DNA of 64,000 nt from Prorocentrum cordatum (Eukaryota; Sar; Dinophyceae; Prorocentrales; Prorocentraceae): contig CAUYUJ010017779.1 of NCBI GenBank assembly GCA_963575745.1, positions 62,001 through 126,000 on the forward strand, in the 5' to 3' direction. The notes below the pieces were generated by a model. It did not search any database, was not told the DNA's origin, and saw only the letters and a list, made by a program, of their open reading frames with translations. Made by a program: the position numbers and the translations under genes. Shown here in pieces: positions 42,431-53,519 of the stretch (the stretch's first letter is position 1; every line of letters starts with the position of its first letter).

Positions 42431-43097
42431 ACAAGTGGACGCGAGTCGAAGAAGACAAACAGTGGCATTTGAACATGACATGTTGGCAATCCGCGCGGAG
42501 GTTTTGGATCCGCGCCTCCGGCGCCGCCCCTTGGCGCGCTCCGCGCGCCAGGGAGGGGAGTCCAGCGCAAATCCAAGATCGATTCTCTCTGGACTCACCT
42601 CGCTTAGGAGTGGGCTAGGGGGGCCCTCAGAGGCCACTGGTGGCTCGCGATCCGGGCCAGGTGGGCTCCACTTAGCGGAGTGATCTACCTACCTGTCCTG
42701 AGTATTTCGGTGCAGTTGTTGCCCACTGATAAGCCAGGTTAGGTCAGGTATGACCCACACTAGCATCCACTTGTAACCGCCCTACCCCCATAGCAGCCCT
42801 CGCGTAGATCCAAGTGGGATCGGAGGAAGGAAGAGCGACACCACCACCAAGGGGGTGACCTCCAGCGGCGACGAGGCCCACGATGCCTCCCCGAGCTGGG
42901 CATGGGGGAGGTGTCGAGCGCAGGGAGGCGGGGCGGGCACAACGCCAGGAGCGACTGCCCAGCTTCTGGCTACATCGTTGGTCTGGGCGGGCACGAGCCC
43001 TTCTGGGAGAAAAAACTCGCACTCGGGTGCACGTGGCCGTGTCTCGATCTCCTCCTCCCGGGTTCGCCTCTTCACCTCTGCTGCTATCGGGATACTT

Positions 43098-43345
43098 CCC
43101 CAAGCAGTGCTTGCCCTGGTGGGGTCCTGGCGGATACTGAAAGATTCGGCGAGCGTTTCCCGCCGATTTTGGTAGCCGCCTGGGTTCCCGGGTTCCCGGT
43201 TCCAGGTTCCTGGGTTCCTGGTTATTGGTTTTGGGCCGAGTTCTGTGAGTTCTGATTTCCCGAGTTCCCGGTCGATCTCTTTATCGATCTATTGATCGAT
43301 CCCACTATTCATTATCGATCTCATCAAACCATCCACTGATTGGGG
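43098..43345 (+). mobile_element. Foldback element family G, copy 2 (248 bp)
   Basis: Ends CCCCAAGCAGTG and CACTGATTGGGG. The interior shares GGGTCCTGGCGG, GAAAGATTCGGCGAGCG, TTCCCGCCGA, GTTCCCGGGTTCCCGG, CCGGTCGATCTC and TTTATCGATC with the minus-orientation copy at 38745-38979. No target duplication was seen. Confidence 0.75.
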
Positions 43346-43509
43346 TTTTCTCTGGTGTTACTTACTGGGGTGATGGTCCTTTCTGCGCGCCGCTGCGACG
43401 TGCAAAGGGCGGGTCCTTCTGCCGCTTGACGGGTGTGGGTGCCTCGGTCGAGCATTTCACGGCCAGCTCGGCGGATCCGCTCAAATCTGAAGGCCGCTCC
43501 ACGCTGGCT

Positions 43510-43664
43510 TCGAGTCGGGCCTGTCCCTCTACAGGAGGATTATTCAAACATAGTCCAAAAATAGTCACGGGATTTTCTTTTATTTTGTTGACCATGTTGG
43601 GGCATTTCTTAATTGCGCTAATTTTTCATCCACAATTCCACTGTAGGAGGACAGGCCCGACCTA
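43510..43664. mobile_element. Foldback element family A, copy 2 (155 bp, perfect 9-bp target duplication)
   Basis: Left end TCGAGTCGGGCCTGTCCCTC, right end GGAGGACAGGCCCGACCTA. ACGCTGGCT is present on both sides (43501-43509 and 43665-43673) without mismatch, so this copy is probably the youngest of the family. The interior is A/T-rich and non-coding. Confidence 0.9.
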
Positions 43665-43825
43665 ACGCTGGCTCGGCCGATCCGTGTGGAACAGCGATTA
43701 TCTTTCCGTCCCTCTCCCCATGCCCGCTGCTCCTCCGTGGGGTAGCCGCCACACGACTCTAGAAAACCTCCCCCCCGATAGTGGGAACATGATTGTTGCG
43801 CGCTTATTGACAGATTCCGCTTGTG

Positions 43826-43950
43826 TGTTCGATGGTTTTGCGATGGAAAGCGTGACGTTCCCACACCAAAAAGCAATGGATGTCCTGGGGTCTCAGGTTT
43901 GGGTTTCTTGTGGAAGGGTTTTTATGGCGGGCTCCCTACTACACTTCGAC
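43826..43950. repeat. Dispersed module of about 170 bp, copy 4 (3' part)
   Basis: Shares TTCGATGGTTTTGCGATGG, AAAGCGTGACG, GGGGTCTCAGG, TTCTTGTGGAAGG and GGGCTCCCTAC with the other copies. The 5' third is missing. Confidence 0.7.
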
Positions 43951-44139
43951 TTATTCATAGTGGGAACATGTTTGTAGCCCCGACAGAAGTGGGAATTTAC
44001 GTAATCATTCAACGGGACTACGCCATTCCGTCAGAAGAGGCGGGGAACCCACGATGGAGGCGTCGAAGGCTTCGTGGGCACTGTCTGGCCACTCTTGTGG
44101 GCGTCATGGGAACTGTTTGGGTGCCTGCTTGAGCCTCTA

Positions 44140-44520
44140 GGAGGCAGTTTTGAAGCGTCTCGGAGGCCGTTTTGGGGTCTCTTTTAGGTCTCTTGGCGGC
44201 CTCTTGGGGCTCATTGGGGGCATCTTTTGGGCTGCTTGGGTGCTTCTTGCTTGGGGCTCATGGGGGGCCCCTTGGGGCGGAAAGATCAGATTTTCGGTTC
44301 GCGTTCTCCCTCTTGGCCTCTCTTGGGAGCCCCTTCGGGCAATCTTTGGCTTTCTTGGGCCCTTCTTTGGGCCGTCTTTGAACCCTCTTGGGTCTTCCTG
44401 GGGCCCTCGTAGGGGCCTCTCGGACAGTTTTGAGTCTCTGGGGCTTCTCGGGCCGTCTTGGAGCGTCAGAAGCGTCTTGGAGCCATCTTGGGCGTCTTGG
44501 GCCAGTCGTTCGGCGATACG
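44140..44520. repeat. Degenerate CTTGGGG(G)CCT minisatellite, locus 2
   Basis: About 30 units of 11-13 bp with TCTTGGGGC, GTCTTGGAG and CCTCTTGG cores. The long + frame (Gly/Leu/Trp/Ser repeats) is an artefact of the unit. Confidence 0.8.
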
Positions 44521-44858
44521 GGAACGTCTTGGCACGTCTCTGAGGCCACGGAAGGCAGATTTGAAGGCACCTCCGGAGTTTCCAGGGAGACGCCGAGGAG
44601 CTCGTCCCCCCCCCCCCCCCCTAGAAACGAGATTTGGACCCAGGGGCGGGGGGGGGGAAAGGGGGAAGGGGGAGGAGGGGGACTGCCAATTATCTCGCAC
44701 GCCTTCTCGCCCGCAGCTAGCGGATGTCGGCGGATTCCCCCGCGGCGGCCCCTGCTCAGGCCTCCGCCGTCGTCGTTCACCCGCTGTGAGAAAGAACCAT
44801 CCGACAATATCCAGCCCGACGACCCATCGCGGGAACAAGCAATACCCTTGCGCAGCCT

Positions 44859-45068
44859 CCTCCTCCGCCTCCTCCTCCTCCTCCTCCTCCTCCTCCTCCT
44901 CCTCCTCCTCCTCCTCCTCCCTCCTCCTCCTCCTCCTCCTCCTCCTCCTCCTCTCCTCCTCCTCTCCTCCTCCTCCTCCTCCTCTCCTCCTCCTCCTCCT
45001 CCTCCCCAGACGCACCAACCTCCTCCTCCTCCTCCTCCTCCTCCTCCTCCTCCTCCTCCTCCTCCTCC
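44859..45068. repeat. (CCT)n microsatellite, imperfect
   Basis: About 65 CCT units with occasional CT deletions and a 20-bp interruption (45006-45022). Confidence 0.95.
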
Positions 45069-45125
45069 GGCCCCCCCCTCCTCCTTTGGGCAAGGGCGGC
45101 GGTCGGCGCGTGGCGCCCCCCGGAG

Positions 45126-45194
45126 GTGTACGACAGCGACGGCGGCAACTCCCTGCAGAAGCACGAGTTCGACCTCTTCATGCGGAACGTGGAG
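45126..45194 (+). CDS. Short exon with an EF-hand-like calcium-binding loop
   Basis: Acceptor-like CCCCCGGAG precedes VYDSDGGNSLQKHEFDLFMR. This is an EF-hand loop with Asp at 1 and 3, Leu at 8 and Glu at 12, although loop position 6 is Asn rather than the usual Gly. The aromatic/hydrophobic positions of the exiting helix (F, L, F, M) also fit. A GC donor at 45195 (GGAG|GC) would end the exon in phase 0. EF-hands bind calcium in sensor proteins and channel tails. The rest of the gene is missing or spread over large introns. Confidence 0.5.
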
Positions 45195-45215
45195 GCGCGC
45201 CGGCCCGCCCCGGAG

Positions 45216-45293
45216 GGCACCAACTATACACCAACACCGATTCTGGCCCAGGGTGATCCTGGCCAGGATCGGTGTTGGTGTATAGTTGGTGCC
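45216..45293. repeat. Perfect 26-bp inverted repeat with 26-nt loop
   Basis: Arms 45216-45241 (GGCACCAACTATACACCAAC...) and 45268-45293 are exact complements. The loop has an inner CTGGCC/GGCCAG stem. It starts 21 bases after the proposed donor of the EF-hand exon. Confidence 0.95.
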
Positions 45294-45748
45294 TTCCTAC
45301 CCCGCTGCTCCTCCTGCGCCGCCCTGTCCCACTGCGCGTTTCGATTCCTCCGGCTCGATCCGGTTCGTTCGTTCTCGGTGGCCTCCGATTCCGACTCGGT
45401 CCGGCTTCGGGCTCCTCTTTTGGATTCCGGTTCTTCGATGGATGCCCAGCAGCCTGCCGATTTTTGCCGATTCGACTTCTCCCGACTTTGCTGCCGATTT
45501 CCGCCGATCCGATTCAGTTCCATCGCCGATCCGACTTGTCGATTCGATTATGGGCTCTCCTGCTGTCCTGACTCGTCCTCCTCCTCGTCGTCTCCTCCCC
45601 CGTCTCATCCTCCTCCTCCTCCTTCTCCTTATCCTTTTCCTTATGAATATATTCTGCCTGTCGCACCCCGAGTCAAGTATTTAGGGCGGGCATGGCGATT
45701 CGCCTGAGCCTTCCTCACCGCTCATGACCCTTAAGTTGAAAACTTGGC

Positions 45749-45920
45749 AACGGTTTCACCGATGGAGGGCGGCCCGTTTTAAAATGTGGCTTTCGCCTTC
45801 GCGCCGCGCACATTCGTTGTAACGATTTGCAGGAATTTCACGGATTGAGGCCGGTTCCTTTTCAAAATGTGGTTCTCGCCTTAACGCCGCGCACATTTGT
45901 TGATAGAATTTGCTAGAGTT
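45749..45920. repeat. Tandem duplication, unit about 84 bp (two copies)
   Basis: Both copies share TTTCAC(C)GAT, AAAATGTGG(C/T)T, TCGCCTT, CGCCGCGCACATT(C/T)GTTG and ATTTGC. They diverge at about one base in five. Confidence 0.75.
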
Positions 45921-46201
45921 TCATGGATTCTCATACTCAGCGTACCAGAAACAGTCAAGTTGATTCGCGGATGTGAAGTCCTAGGAATGGCGTTCTGGGG
46001 TGATTCAGGATCGTCAAGACGCAACAGTCAGGTTGATCCGTGGCGTTGGAATCCCGAGAACAATGTTTTGGCATGCTCCAGGGCCTCCAAACGGTTGTCT
46101 TCCAACAATGCAGCTCCCTCAGTGGAAATGAATTGTTGTAGGGGCCTATGAAGCTGGAGCTTGGAGGGAGGGTTTGTTCCAACATCGTTGATGATTATCA
46201 C

Positions 46202-46370
46202 CGGTTCTCCTCCTCCTCCTCCGCCTCCTCCTCGTCTCTCCTCCCTCCTGACTCCCTCCCTCCCTCCCTTCTCTCTTCCACCTCCTCCTCCTCCTCCTCC
46301 TCCGCCTCCTCCTCCTCCGCCTCCTCCTCCTCCGCTTCCTCCTCCTCCTCCTCATCCTCTTCCTCCGGTG
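46202..46370. repeat. (CCT)n microsatellite, imperfect
   Basis: CCT units with GCC and CTT interruptions. Poly-Ser/Pro/Arg/Glu frames are artefacts. Confidence 0.93.
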
Positions 46371-47183
46371 GCGGCGCGCAGAGGGGGGGCAGGTGCTTGG
46401 GAAGGGTGGCAGAAGGCGGCGGTAGTAGGAGACGCCCCCCCCAAGAGATGGCAACGATGGTGTTGTTTAGGGTCTCTGGAGTCGGCCCTGCCGAGGCAGA
46501 CCTCCCAGGACGCGTGATGGGGCGGCGATCGATAGGGGGGGCAGCGAGGGCTGCAGAAAGCGAGCCTCTTGGGCCCCTCAAGGGCCCCAGACGGCGTCCT
46601 TTACCCCCCCATTTATCCGGGCATTTTCTTTGGGTGGAGGGCAAAGGGTGAGATCTGAGGTGCCGTTTCGATCAGTCCTCGAGGTTTGAATATGCAGGAG
46701 ATGCAACACAAGACGGATTGAGTTTCGAGGTGCCAATACACATATGGATTTCGCCCTGAGCCCTCCACCCTAAGAATCGATGTTGTTTATCGCCCCGTCC
46801 GAATATTGCGCGCACAGCAGCCAAGAGATGGAAGTGATGCCGGTGTCCAGGTCCTGCGGAGAGCCGGCCCGTCGAGAGGCAGGCGGCCGGCTCCCCAGCG
46901 GCCGTTGTCGGCTTTTTTTGGCAGCAGCTCCTACGTTGGGCATATCTTGGCAGCAAGCTCAAGTTTGGCGTGCTTATAGTCCTACCAGACAATGTTCTAA
47001 GAACCTTTTGTGGTCCCCACGAAATCTGCATTGATTTCACACATCGGGTTTATGTTCTAAGAACATTTTTTGTTGTTAGGAACACTCTGGGGTCCTAAGA
47101 CAATTTCGTGGTAGGCCTATAGGGATGCCGGGACGGTCGGTCCCTGCTCAAATATCTTGGCAGCAGGCAGGGAGGCGTGGCAA
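46371..47183. other. Spacer, no supported gene
   Basis: CAAGAGATGG-led segments near 46442 and 46826 resemble each other over about 75 bp, suggesting an old duplication. Frames are short. Confidence 0.35.
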
Positions 47184-47188
47184 CTCAG

Positions 47189-47372
47189 TATCGTTCAACC
47201 GATCCCCATCCCCATCCCCATCCAGACCCCCACCATCTTGTCCCCCCAGTTGGGTAGATATACCCTTCGAGATCTGACAGAAGCTGCGTATATATTCTCC
47301 ACCTAGGGGGGGGGTAAGCCGGCCAGTGGGGCCCAGGCCACGCGAGTGGGGATAGGGGTCGGTTCAACGATG
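47189..47372. mobile_element. Foldback element family E, copy 1 (184 bp, 5-bp target duplication)
   Basis: Starts TATCGTTCAACCGATCCCCA and ends GGGGTCGGTTCAACGATG. CTCAG at 47184-47188 and 47373-47377 is a perfect 5-bp duplication. The interior shares GGGGCCCAGGCCACGC and CCACCTAGGGGGG-like segments with 58523-58690. Confidence 0.85.
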
Positions 47373-48072
47373 CTCAGCAGCGCGCGCGCGGGGGTGGCGC
47401 GACGGGGGCCGTTGCGGAGGCCTGATGGCGTTGGGGAGCTTGGGCGTCGGCCCTCGCTCCTGCTGCGCTCGCATCTCTGGAGGGGGCCCGGCCTGGCCCC
47501 TCATGCTAGCTGAGGTCTTCTCTCTGGCGCCCGCCCGGCTCGATAGGCGGACTCGACGCGGACTTGGCGCGGATTCGGAGCGGACTCGGCACGCATTCGA
47601 CACGGGCCCGACGAGTCCGACAGGGATTGGACACGGATTCGATGCGGATGGGGCTGCGGCGGGACAGAGAAGATCCCCTGAGGATGCAACATAGTTATTG
47701 TCGACGTCGGCCTTTCGCAGTCGGAACCCATAGTAATCGGCCACGCTCAGAGGGGGGCAGGGAGAGGGGGGGAGGTTTCTTAGAGAAGCACCCGTGCTCC
47801 TTGGAAGGTGCGGGCTTTGTCCATAGGATTAAGGGCAGCGCCTTCCTTCTAAGAAGCCTTTCCCCCCTCCGCCTATCGTCTTGCGCGCGCCGCAAAGGTA
47901 AGTATGGGCAGCCTCCCCAATGGGTACCCTTGCACCCGTGCCTCTTTGGTCCATCCTTGACTACTCTCGATGACCCGCCGCGATCGAGAAAGCTTCGGCA
48001 TAGACGTCTGAGGCCCTTGCATCCTTATCGTGAGTCCTTACTGTCGGTTTTGATTGTACTCGCCCCGACAAG

Positions 48073-48153
48073 GTTAAGGAGGTCCTGCAGAACTTCGAGG
48101 TTGACTACACCGGCTTTCTCACATTGGTGGAGGTGCTCGGGGCTTGGAAGCAG
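48073..48153 (+). CDS. Short exon with a second EF-hand-like loop
   Basis: The 27-codon segment VKEVLQNFEVDYTGFLTLVE plus VLGAWKQ has EF-hand spacing: Glu/Asp at loop positions 1 and 3, Gly at 6, Leu at 8 and Glu at 12, with matching helix hydrophobics. It lies between ACAAG|GT and a GC donor (GCAG|GC at 48154), phase 0 at both ends, so it can be joined in frame to the exon at 45126-45194. The open frame otherwise runs 48034-48168. Whether the gene is alive is unknown. Confidence 0.45.
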
Positions 48154-48348
48154 GCATTATGGTCGATGTAGCCGACGCCTTGGTTCCGTCCTTCGGGGCG
48201 CTTTGCACGCCACCCAGCCAACAGTATGCTGATTCTTCCTAGGTTGTGGATGCAGGAATCTGCTACCCGGAATGCACTGCTGATGTTAATGTTGTCTCCG
48301 ATATCGAGTGGCCTTTGGCCCAGCCCGTCACCGTACCTGCGTCGTGGG

Positions 48349-49256
<908 letters not shown>

Positions 49257-49500
49257 TTAGTGATGTTGCTGGGTGTGTATTGATGTTGTTATTGTTGTTG
49301 CTGTTATTGCTGTTGTTGTTGTTGTTGTTAGTGTTGATGGTGTTGCTGATGTTGTTACCTTTGTTGGTGGCAAGGGTGTTGTTGTTGTTGTTGTTGTGTT
49401 GAGTGTTGCTGCTGCTGCTGCTGCTGGTGTGGTTGTTATATGTGTTGTTGGTGCTGCTGCTGTTGTTGTGGTTGTTGCTGGTATTGTTGATGGTGGTGTG
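49257..49500. repeat. TTG/CTG trinucleotide-rich tract
   Basis: GTTGTTGTT and GCTGCTGCT runs continue from the GTA array with declining purity. Confidence 0.9.
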
Positions 49501-50604
49501 ATGCTTCCAACCCTCATGTTGTTACCATCGCTGTTAGTGCCGTCGGTGTGGTAATGGTTGAGATCGCTAGTAATCTTTTTCGTGTGCCTGGTACCTGCAT
49601 TGCCTTGCCACTTGCCTTGCCACTGCCGCGCGACTGACGCTGCCTCTGTCATGGCCATTGCTTTAGCTTGCGAGGCCATCCTGCTAGGCCTTCTGATGCC
49701 GCAAAAGATGGCATGACATCATGCGGTGCTGCTTTATGGCTGTTCTCGCGATCATCATTTTCACCACCAGTACCGTTTCTGTGATCACCATGGCTACGCT
49801 GCTGCCAGCAAACAAAATACTGCTCCCCGGTCGTGGTACGACCGCCATTGGCATTGCCATTTCTGGAGCGGCCACGGCAGCATGGATACCAATACGCCTC
49901 AATGATGTCAGGATGTTTAGCTGTCCAAGCTGTAGCCGCTACGGGTACTACATTTAACGATGATACTAAGAAGACGGCTGCTACCATCAGGGCGATCATG
50001 ATCATTACTGATACTACAGTTGGGTGTCCCGACTTTCTTGTTTTCCTATTGTCAGCTAGTCGCCCTCCGCCCCCCCGTCCCGGGATCATTGAAGTGCACA
50101 GTACCAGACAAGCGGATCTCAGTGCACAGTGTGGAGTGTTGTTGTTACCATGCGATGCGCAATCATACTAAGTGGTTGCTTTGCCATTGATGTTCGCGAG
50201 CTGTGAGTACACCAGGCGAATACGACGCTCAAGAGTTCGTCATCTTAGTCGCACCGCCGCAGGCAAATACGATGCCACCATCTCAGGTTGAGCCTTCATT
50301 TGGGTATAGTGTTTCTGCTTAGTACCTGGCCGAATATAAACGTTGTTGGGAAGCAGTGGATCCATGATGATCCGCGAATATGGACCGACATAACAACATA
50401 CTGGTCTGTACAATCCCACGACTTCAGATGGTGTGCCAAGCAGTGTGCACCAACATCATCCCCGCTAGCCGGGGCCAGCGTGTGAGAAAAGATGAGGACG
50501 TGGAGAGGCTGCTAATCCCCGAGTTGGGCTTCCACTTAGGAAGGGTGTTATTTTGTTCTCTCCGTATTGGGCCGGGTCTTCTGGGATTCCTGCCAGTTGC
50601 TCGT
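49501..50604. other. Balanced-composition spacer, strand of any coding unresolved
   Basis: Less GC-biased than the surroundings. Frames of 70-145 codons are open on both strands (minus 50089 to 49649, with a hydrophobic span of about 25 residues; plus 49833 to 50171). Neither has clear splice sites or a recognisable domain, and they overlap each other. I cannot choose. Confidence 0.3.
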
Positions 50605-50832
50605 TCTGGACGAACGAGATGGGCACGGAAAGAATGGGTACAATGCTCAACAGCAGTTCCTGCTCATTTTGAACAGGACTCGCTGTCCGCGCCGCCGCGG
50701 CCTGTGTCCATTTGAGACAGACGGCCGCCTGCCCAACAGTGGTTGTTGTTGGTTTTGGACAACATTTGTTGTTGGGCATTGTATCCATTTTTTCCGTACC
50801 CAGTTTTTCCGTACCCATTTCGGGCGTCCAAA
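50605..50832. mobile_element. Foldback element family D, copy 2 (about 228 bp)
   Basis: Starts TCTGGACGAACGAGATGGG and ends CCATTTCGGGCGTCCAAAA. It shares GCACGGAAAGAATGGGTACA, CAACAGCAGTTCCTG, ACAGGACTCGCTGTCC and CAACATTTGTTGTTGGGCAT with copy 1. A TTTTTCCGTACCCA duplication extends the right arm. No target duplication is visible. Confidence 0.8.
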
Positions 50833-51128
50833 ACCTTTTGCCGTCTCGCTGTGTCTGTGATGATTTGGGTGGGTTTGCGGGGTTTCATGCTGGTTCGTGC
50901 CCGTGGCCGCTTAGGGGCAGCGGCGCGCCTTGCTAGGAGATTCCGAGTTTTCGGATGTGGGCGCGAATTATCGACTTGACGTAAGAGGGACCTTTCGCCG
51001 AAGTGACTTTTGGTGCGGGCACACAGATGGGTCCCCAGATGGCTGACAACGAGGCAGGAGCAGCGGCTTGCGCGCCCAGGTTTGGTCCCCCCTCGACCCC
51101 CAGAGAGCCGCGCACCGAAGGTCACTCT

Positions 51129-51312
51129 TACTCCAGATTTCGTAATAAAAGGGAGGGGGGTCTCATTTCGGGGGGGTCTCTTCCAGGCTATCTTGGAGGG
51201 CCCGGCGGGGTCTGTGGACGATGTTATGGAGGGCTCTCCCACGGGAGGGGGTCTGAAATGGTTTGTCTTGGAGGGGCCTGACCCTCTCCCTTTTACTACG
51301 AAGTCTGGAGTA
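51129..51312 (+). mobile_element. Stowaway-like element family B, copy 2 (184 bp)
   Basis: TACTCCAGATTTCGTAATAA at the left and TTACTACGAAGTCTGGAGTA at the right. The interior shares GGGTCTCTTCCAGGCTATCT, GGACGATGTT and GGTCTGAAATGG with copy 3 at 62084. Confidence 0.85.
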
Positions 51313-51537
51313 CCCAGGGTCCCTCTTGCGTGCAGCCGACCGCTGCCGCCTCGCTGCGTCTGCGATGACCGGGGGGGGTCCGCGGGTTTTTTTCTCGGCG
51401 GGTGCGTGCCCGTGGCTGCGTATAGGGGCCGCGGTGCGCGCCGCGCGGAGGTGCCGATTTTTTTCGGATCGGGGCGCGAAGGAGTTGGGGGGGAGACAGA
51501 TGTGGGGGCGGCGGGGGAAGATTTCTGGGGGTGATTT

Positions 51538-51760
51538 CAGGGGGGGGGGGGAGATACATATGGGGGGGGGGGGGTGGCGGGGGGGGGGGGGGGGGGGGGA
51601 ATTCCGAGTTCTCGGATCTGGGCGCGAAGGAGTTGGGGGGGGAGATAGATGTGGGGGCGGCGGGGGGGGGAGATTTCTGGGGGGATTTCCGGGGGGGGGG
51701 GGGAGATTTCTGGAGGGGGGGAGATAATATGGGGGGGGGGGGGGCGGGGGGGGGAGCACG
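51538..51760. repeat. G-run-rich tract, strong G-quadruplex potential
   Basis: Many G runs of 6-15 bases on the + strand, separated by AGAT, ATAT and ATTTC. GGAGATAGATGTGGGGGCGG and GAGTTCTCGGATCTGGGCGC repeat with neighbours at 51490 and 51600. Confidence 0.9.
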
Positions 51761-51867
51761 GGCTGGACAAAAAAAGGGATCCCTGTCGGGAGCCCAGAGG
51801 GGCCCCAAAGAGGGCCCCAAAGAGGGCCTCGAGGGTCCGAGAAGGGCACCTTCCTTCCCCCCCCATT

Positions 51868-52035
51868 GTCAGGAGGGGGAAGACCACACACGGACACAAG
51901 GAATCCTCGACCCCCAAGACAAGATGGGAAAATATGGGAAGTGGGGCGGGGAGACAAGAACCCAGAAAATATGGGAAACTATGGGGGATCCTGCGACTTG
52001 TGTTTATCTATTTGCGTGTCCCTGGGCCCCCTAAT
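51868..52035. repeat. Dispersed element family J, copy 1
   Basis: Shares CACAC(A/G)C(G/A)GACACAA, GGGAAAATAT, GGAAGTGGGG and GTGTCCC(T/A)GGGCCCC with 61735-61878 in the same order and orientation. The ends (GGACACAAGG... / ...GCGTGTCCC) are weakly complementary. Confidence 0.65.
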
Positions 52036-52133
52036 CACGCGTGCCACACGGCCGCGTTGGCCGCCCGTGGCCGCCTCCCTGCCGCGTCGTGCCGTGGATT
52101 CTCGAGCAGTGGCGGAGCGTCCCGGCGTGCCTG

Positions 52134-52314
52134 TAGGCCTACACCTTAGGCGATGCTTAAGAAAACCCAAGTTTTCGGCCAGAATCTCGATTATTCTTAA
52201 CGCTTCAATGTAAAACCTAAGGTTTTAATAGAAATGTTGGGTTTTTATTCAAGTTCTGAGACTATGAATTTCTTAACCCATGATTTCTTAAGCATTTCGC
52301 AGGGTGTAGGCCTA
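52134..52314. mobile_element. Foldback element family F (181 bp, TA ends)
   Basis: Starts TAGGCCTACACCTTAGGCGA and ends TTTCGCAGGGTGTAGGCCTA. Inner arms GATGCTTAAGAAA / TTTCTTAAGCAT also pair, giving about 32 bp of inverted repeat with few mismatches. The interior is A/T-rich. It abuts the family C copy at 52316. Confidence 0.85.
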
Positions 52315-52315
52315 T

Positions 52316-52506
52316 TCAGAAGCCAGGCGAAGGCTGGCAAACCCGGGGTTGCTACAGCGGAGCTCCGAGAAATTGTGTCTCTATCTTCCGGGAAGCAGCC
52401 TGCCTATCATTTAGCGCGCTGAGTTTTGTTCCGGGAATTTGTTTGTTTTTTCCGGGAAGACTGTTTTAGCAGCCACGGGTTTGCCAGCCATCGCCCAGCT
52501 TCCCAT
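52316..52506. mobile_element. Foldback element family C, copy 2 (about 190 bp)
   Basis: Starts TCAGAAGCCAGGCGAAGGCT and ends GCCAGCCATCGCCCAGCTTC. It shares GGGAAGCAGCCTG, TTAGCGCGCTGA-like and TTTTAGCAGCCACGG with copy 1. CTAT may be a short target duplication (52312-52315 and 52507-52510). Confidence 0.75.
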
Positions 52507-52841
52507 CTATCCAGCGTGCTCAAAAGAGATTGTCTCCCATACGTGCCGCCTCACAGTTTTCACCTCAAGCGCAATCTTGTGACATATGTTGCACATGCGT
52601 TGGCACATACCGTATCACAGATATCGCACATCGAGAGTACAACAATTCTTGTGCGCGGTCCATACCAGGGCCCACGCTGGCAAGCATTGTAAACAGGACA
52701 AGTTGGAGCATGGGCGCGCGACGCTCAGTTTGCGCAAGTTTGCGCGGTCAGATCTCTCAGGGAGTTGCAGGGCAGGCCTTGCCTACTGCACTCGTATTGC
52801 ATCCGCCATGACCTTCCAAAACATGTTTCTTCTCTTTTCAG

Positions 52842-53031
52842 GTCTTATATGAAGCTGGCGATTTGGAACGCGTCGACACGCTGGAGTCTGACGAGAACTC
52901 AGGGAAGCATAGCCGGCAGAGTAACCACAGTATTATGACAGAGGTGATTCGCGAGCCAGCCTTATCCTTCGACGAGATATTGGACTTAGTCGTGCGTTTG
53001 AAAGGCGGGCATCTTCACTCCTGCAGAGCGG
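52842..53031 (+). CDS. Well-bounded internal exon, 63 codons
   Basis: A textbook acceptor (CTTCTCTTTTCAG, 52829-52841) precedes a balanced reading, VLYEAGDLERVDTLESDENS, a polar segment, then PALSFDEILDLVVRLKGGHL. The last part resembles the second half of an EF-hand or the segment that follows EF-hands in dinoflagellate ion-channel-like proteins, as far as I can judge. A GT donor (GCGG|GTTGAG) at 53032 ends it before an in-frame TGA (53034). There is no ATG, so it is an internal exon. It may belong with the EF-hand-like exons at 45.1 and 48.1 kb. Confidence 0.5.
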
Positions 53032-53039
53032 GTTGAGTT

Positions 53040-53510
53040 TTCTGTTCACGCTTCTCATTGTTGCATGTTTGGGCTTGCGTGTTCGTGCGCGTCTGCACAT
53101 GGTCCCATTGTTGAGACAAGTGCGTAGCTGTATTTCCAGCTCTTCTTTGAAAGGTATATTTAGATTTGCCACCGGTGCATCCCAGTACATTGCCGGTATC
53201 GTAAATCAGCTCACCCGAGGCCCAGAGGATAGCATTGAACACGGCAGAGCTACGCTGCATCTGGTCCATTCGGGACGCGGGCAGACAAGAGGGTTTTTGG
53301 GATCAGCTCGGCTTCGCCCCTAAGGGTGCGAAAACCAAATTCAAAGGAACGGTCTTTTACATCTGTGTCTCGGCCCCGGGACAAGCCATCCAGAAAGGCA
53401 CCGAAGGGCCCAAGAGCGGTTGGTGGCTGAGAATCCCGGGCCTGGGCCCCTTGAAGGGCATCTTCGATATTCATCGCAGAGATCTCGAACGGGTCTGAGG
53501 ACACTCAAGT
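53040..53510. other. Coding-looking region, strand unresolved
   Basis: On the minus strand, acceptor-like TCCTCAG near 53500 leads into DPFEISAMNIEDALQGAQAR and an open frame to TAG near 53250. On the plus strand, 53235-53498 and 53033-53323 are also open with protein-like sequence (KFKGTVFYICVSAPGQAIQK). Both cannot be genes. The minus reading looks slightly better, the plus agrees with the neighbouring exon. Confidence 0.3.
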
Positions 53511-53519
53511 GCTTCGCGG

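Noticed and set aside
44137-45256. A 368-codon + frame and a 318-codon minus frame
   Set aside because: Both are made of the CTTGGGG minisatellite and the CCT microsatellite; only the short EF-hand-like part at 45126 is kept.
49649-50171. Candidate membrane protein on the minus strand, or two + strand proteins
   Set aside because: Mutually exclusive frames with no splice signals; composition there is neutral, so open frames arise by chance.
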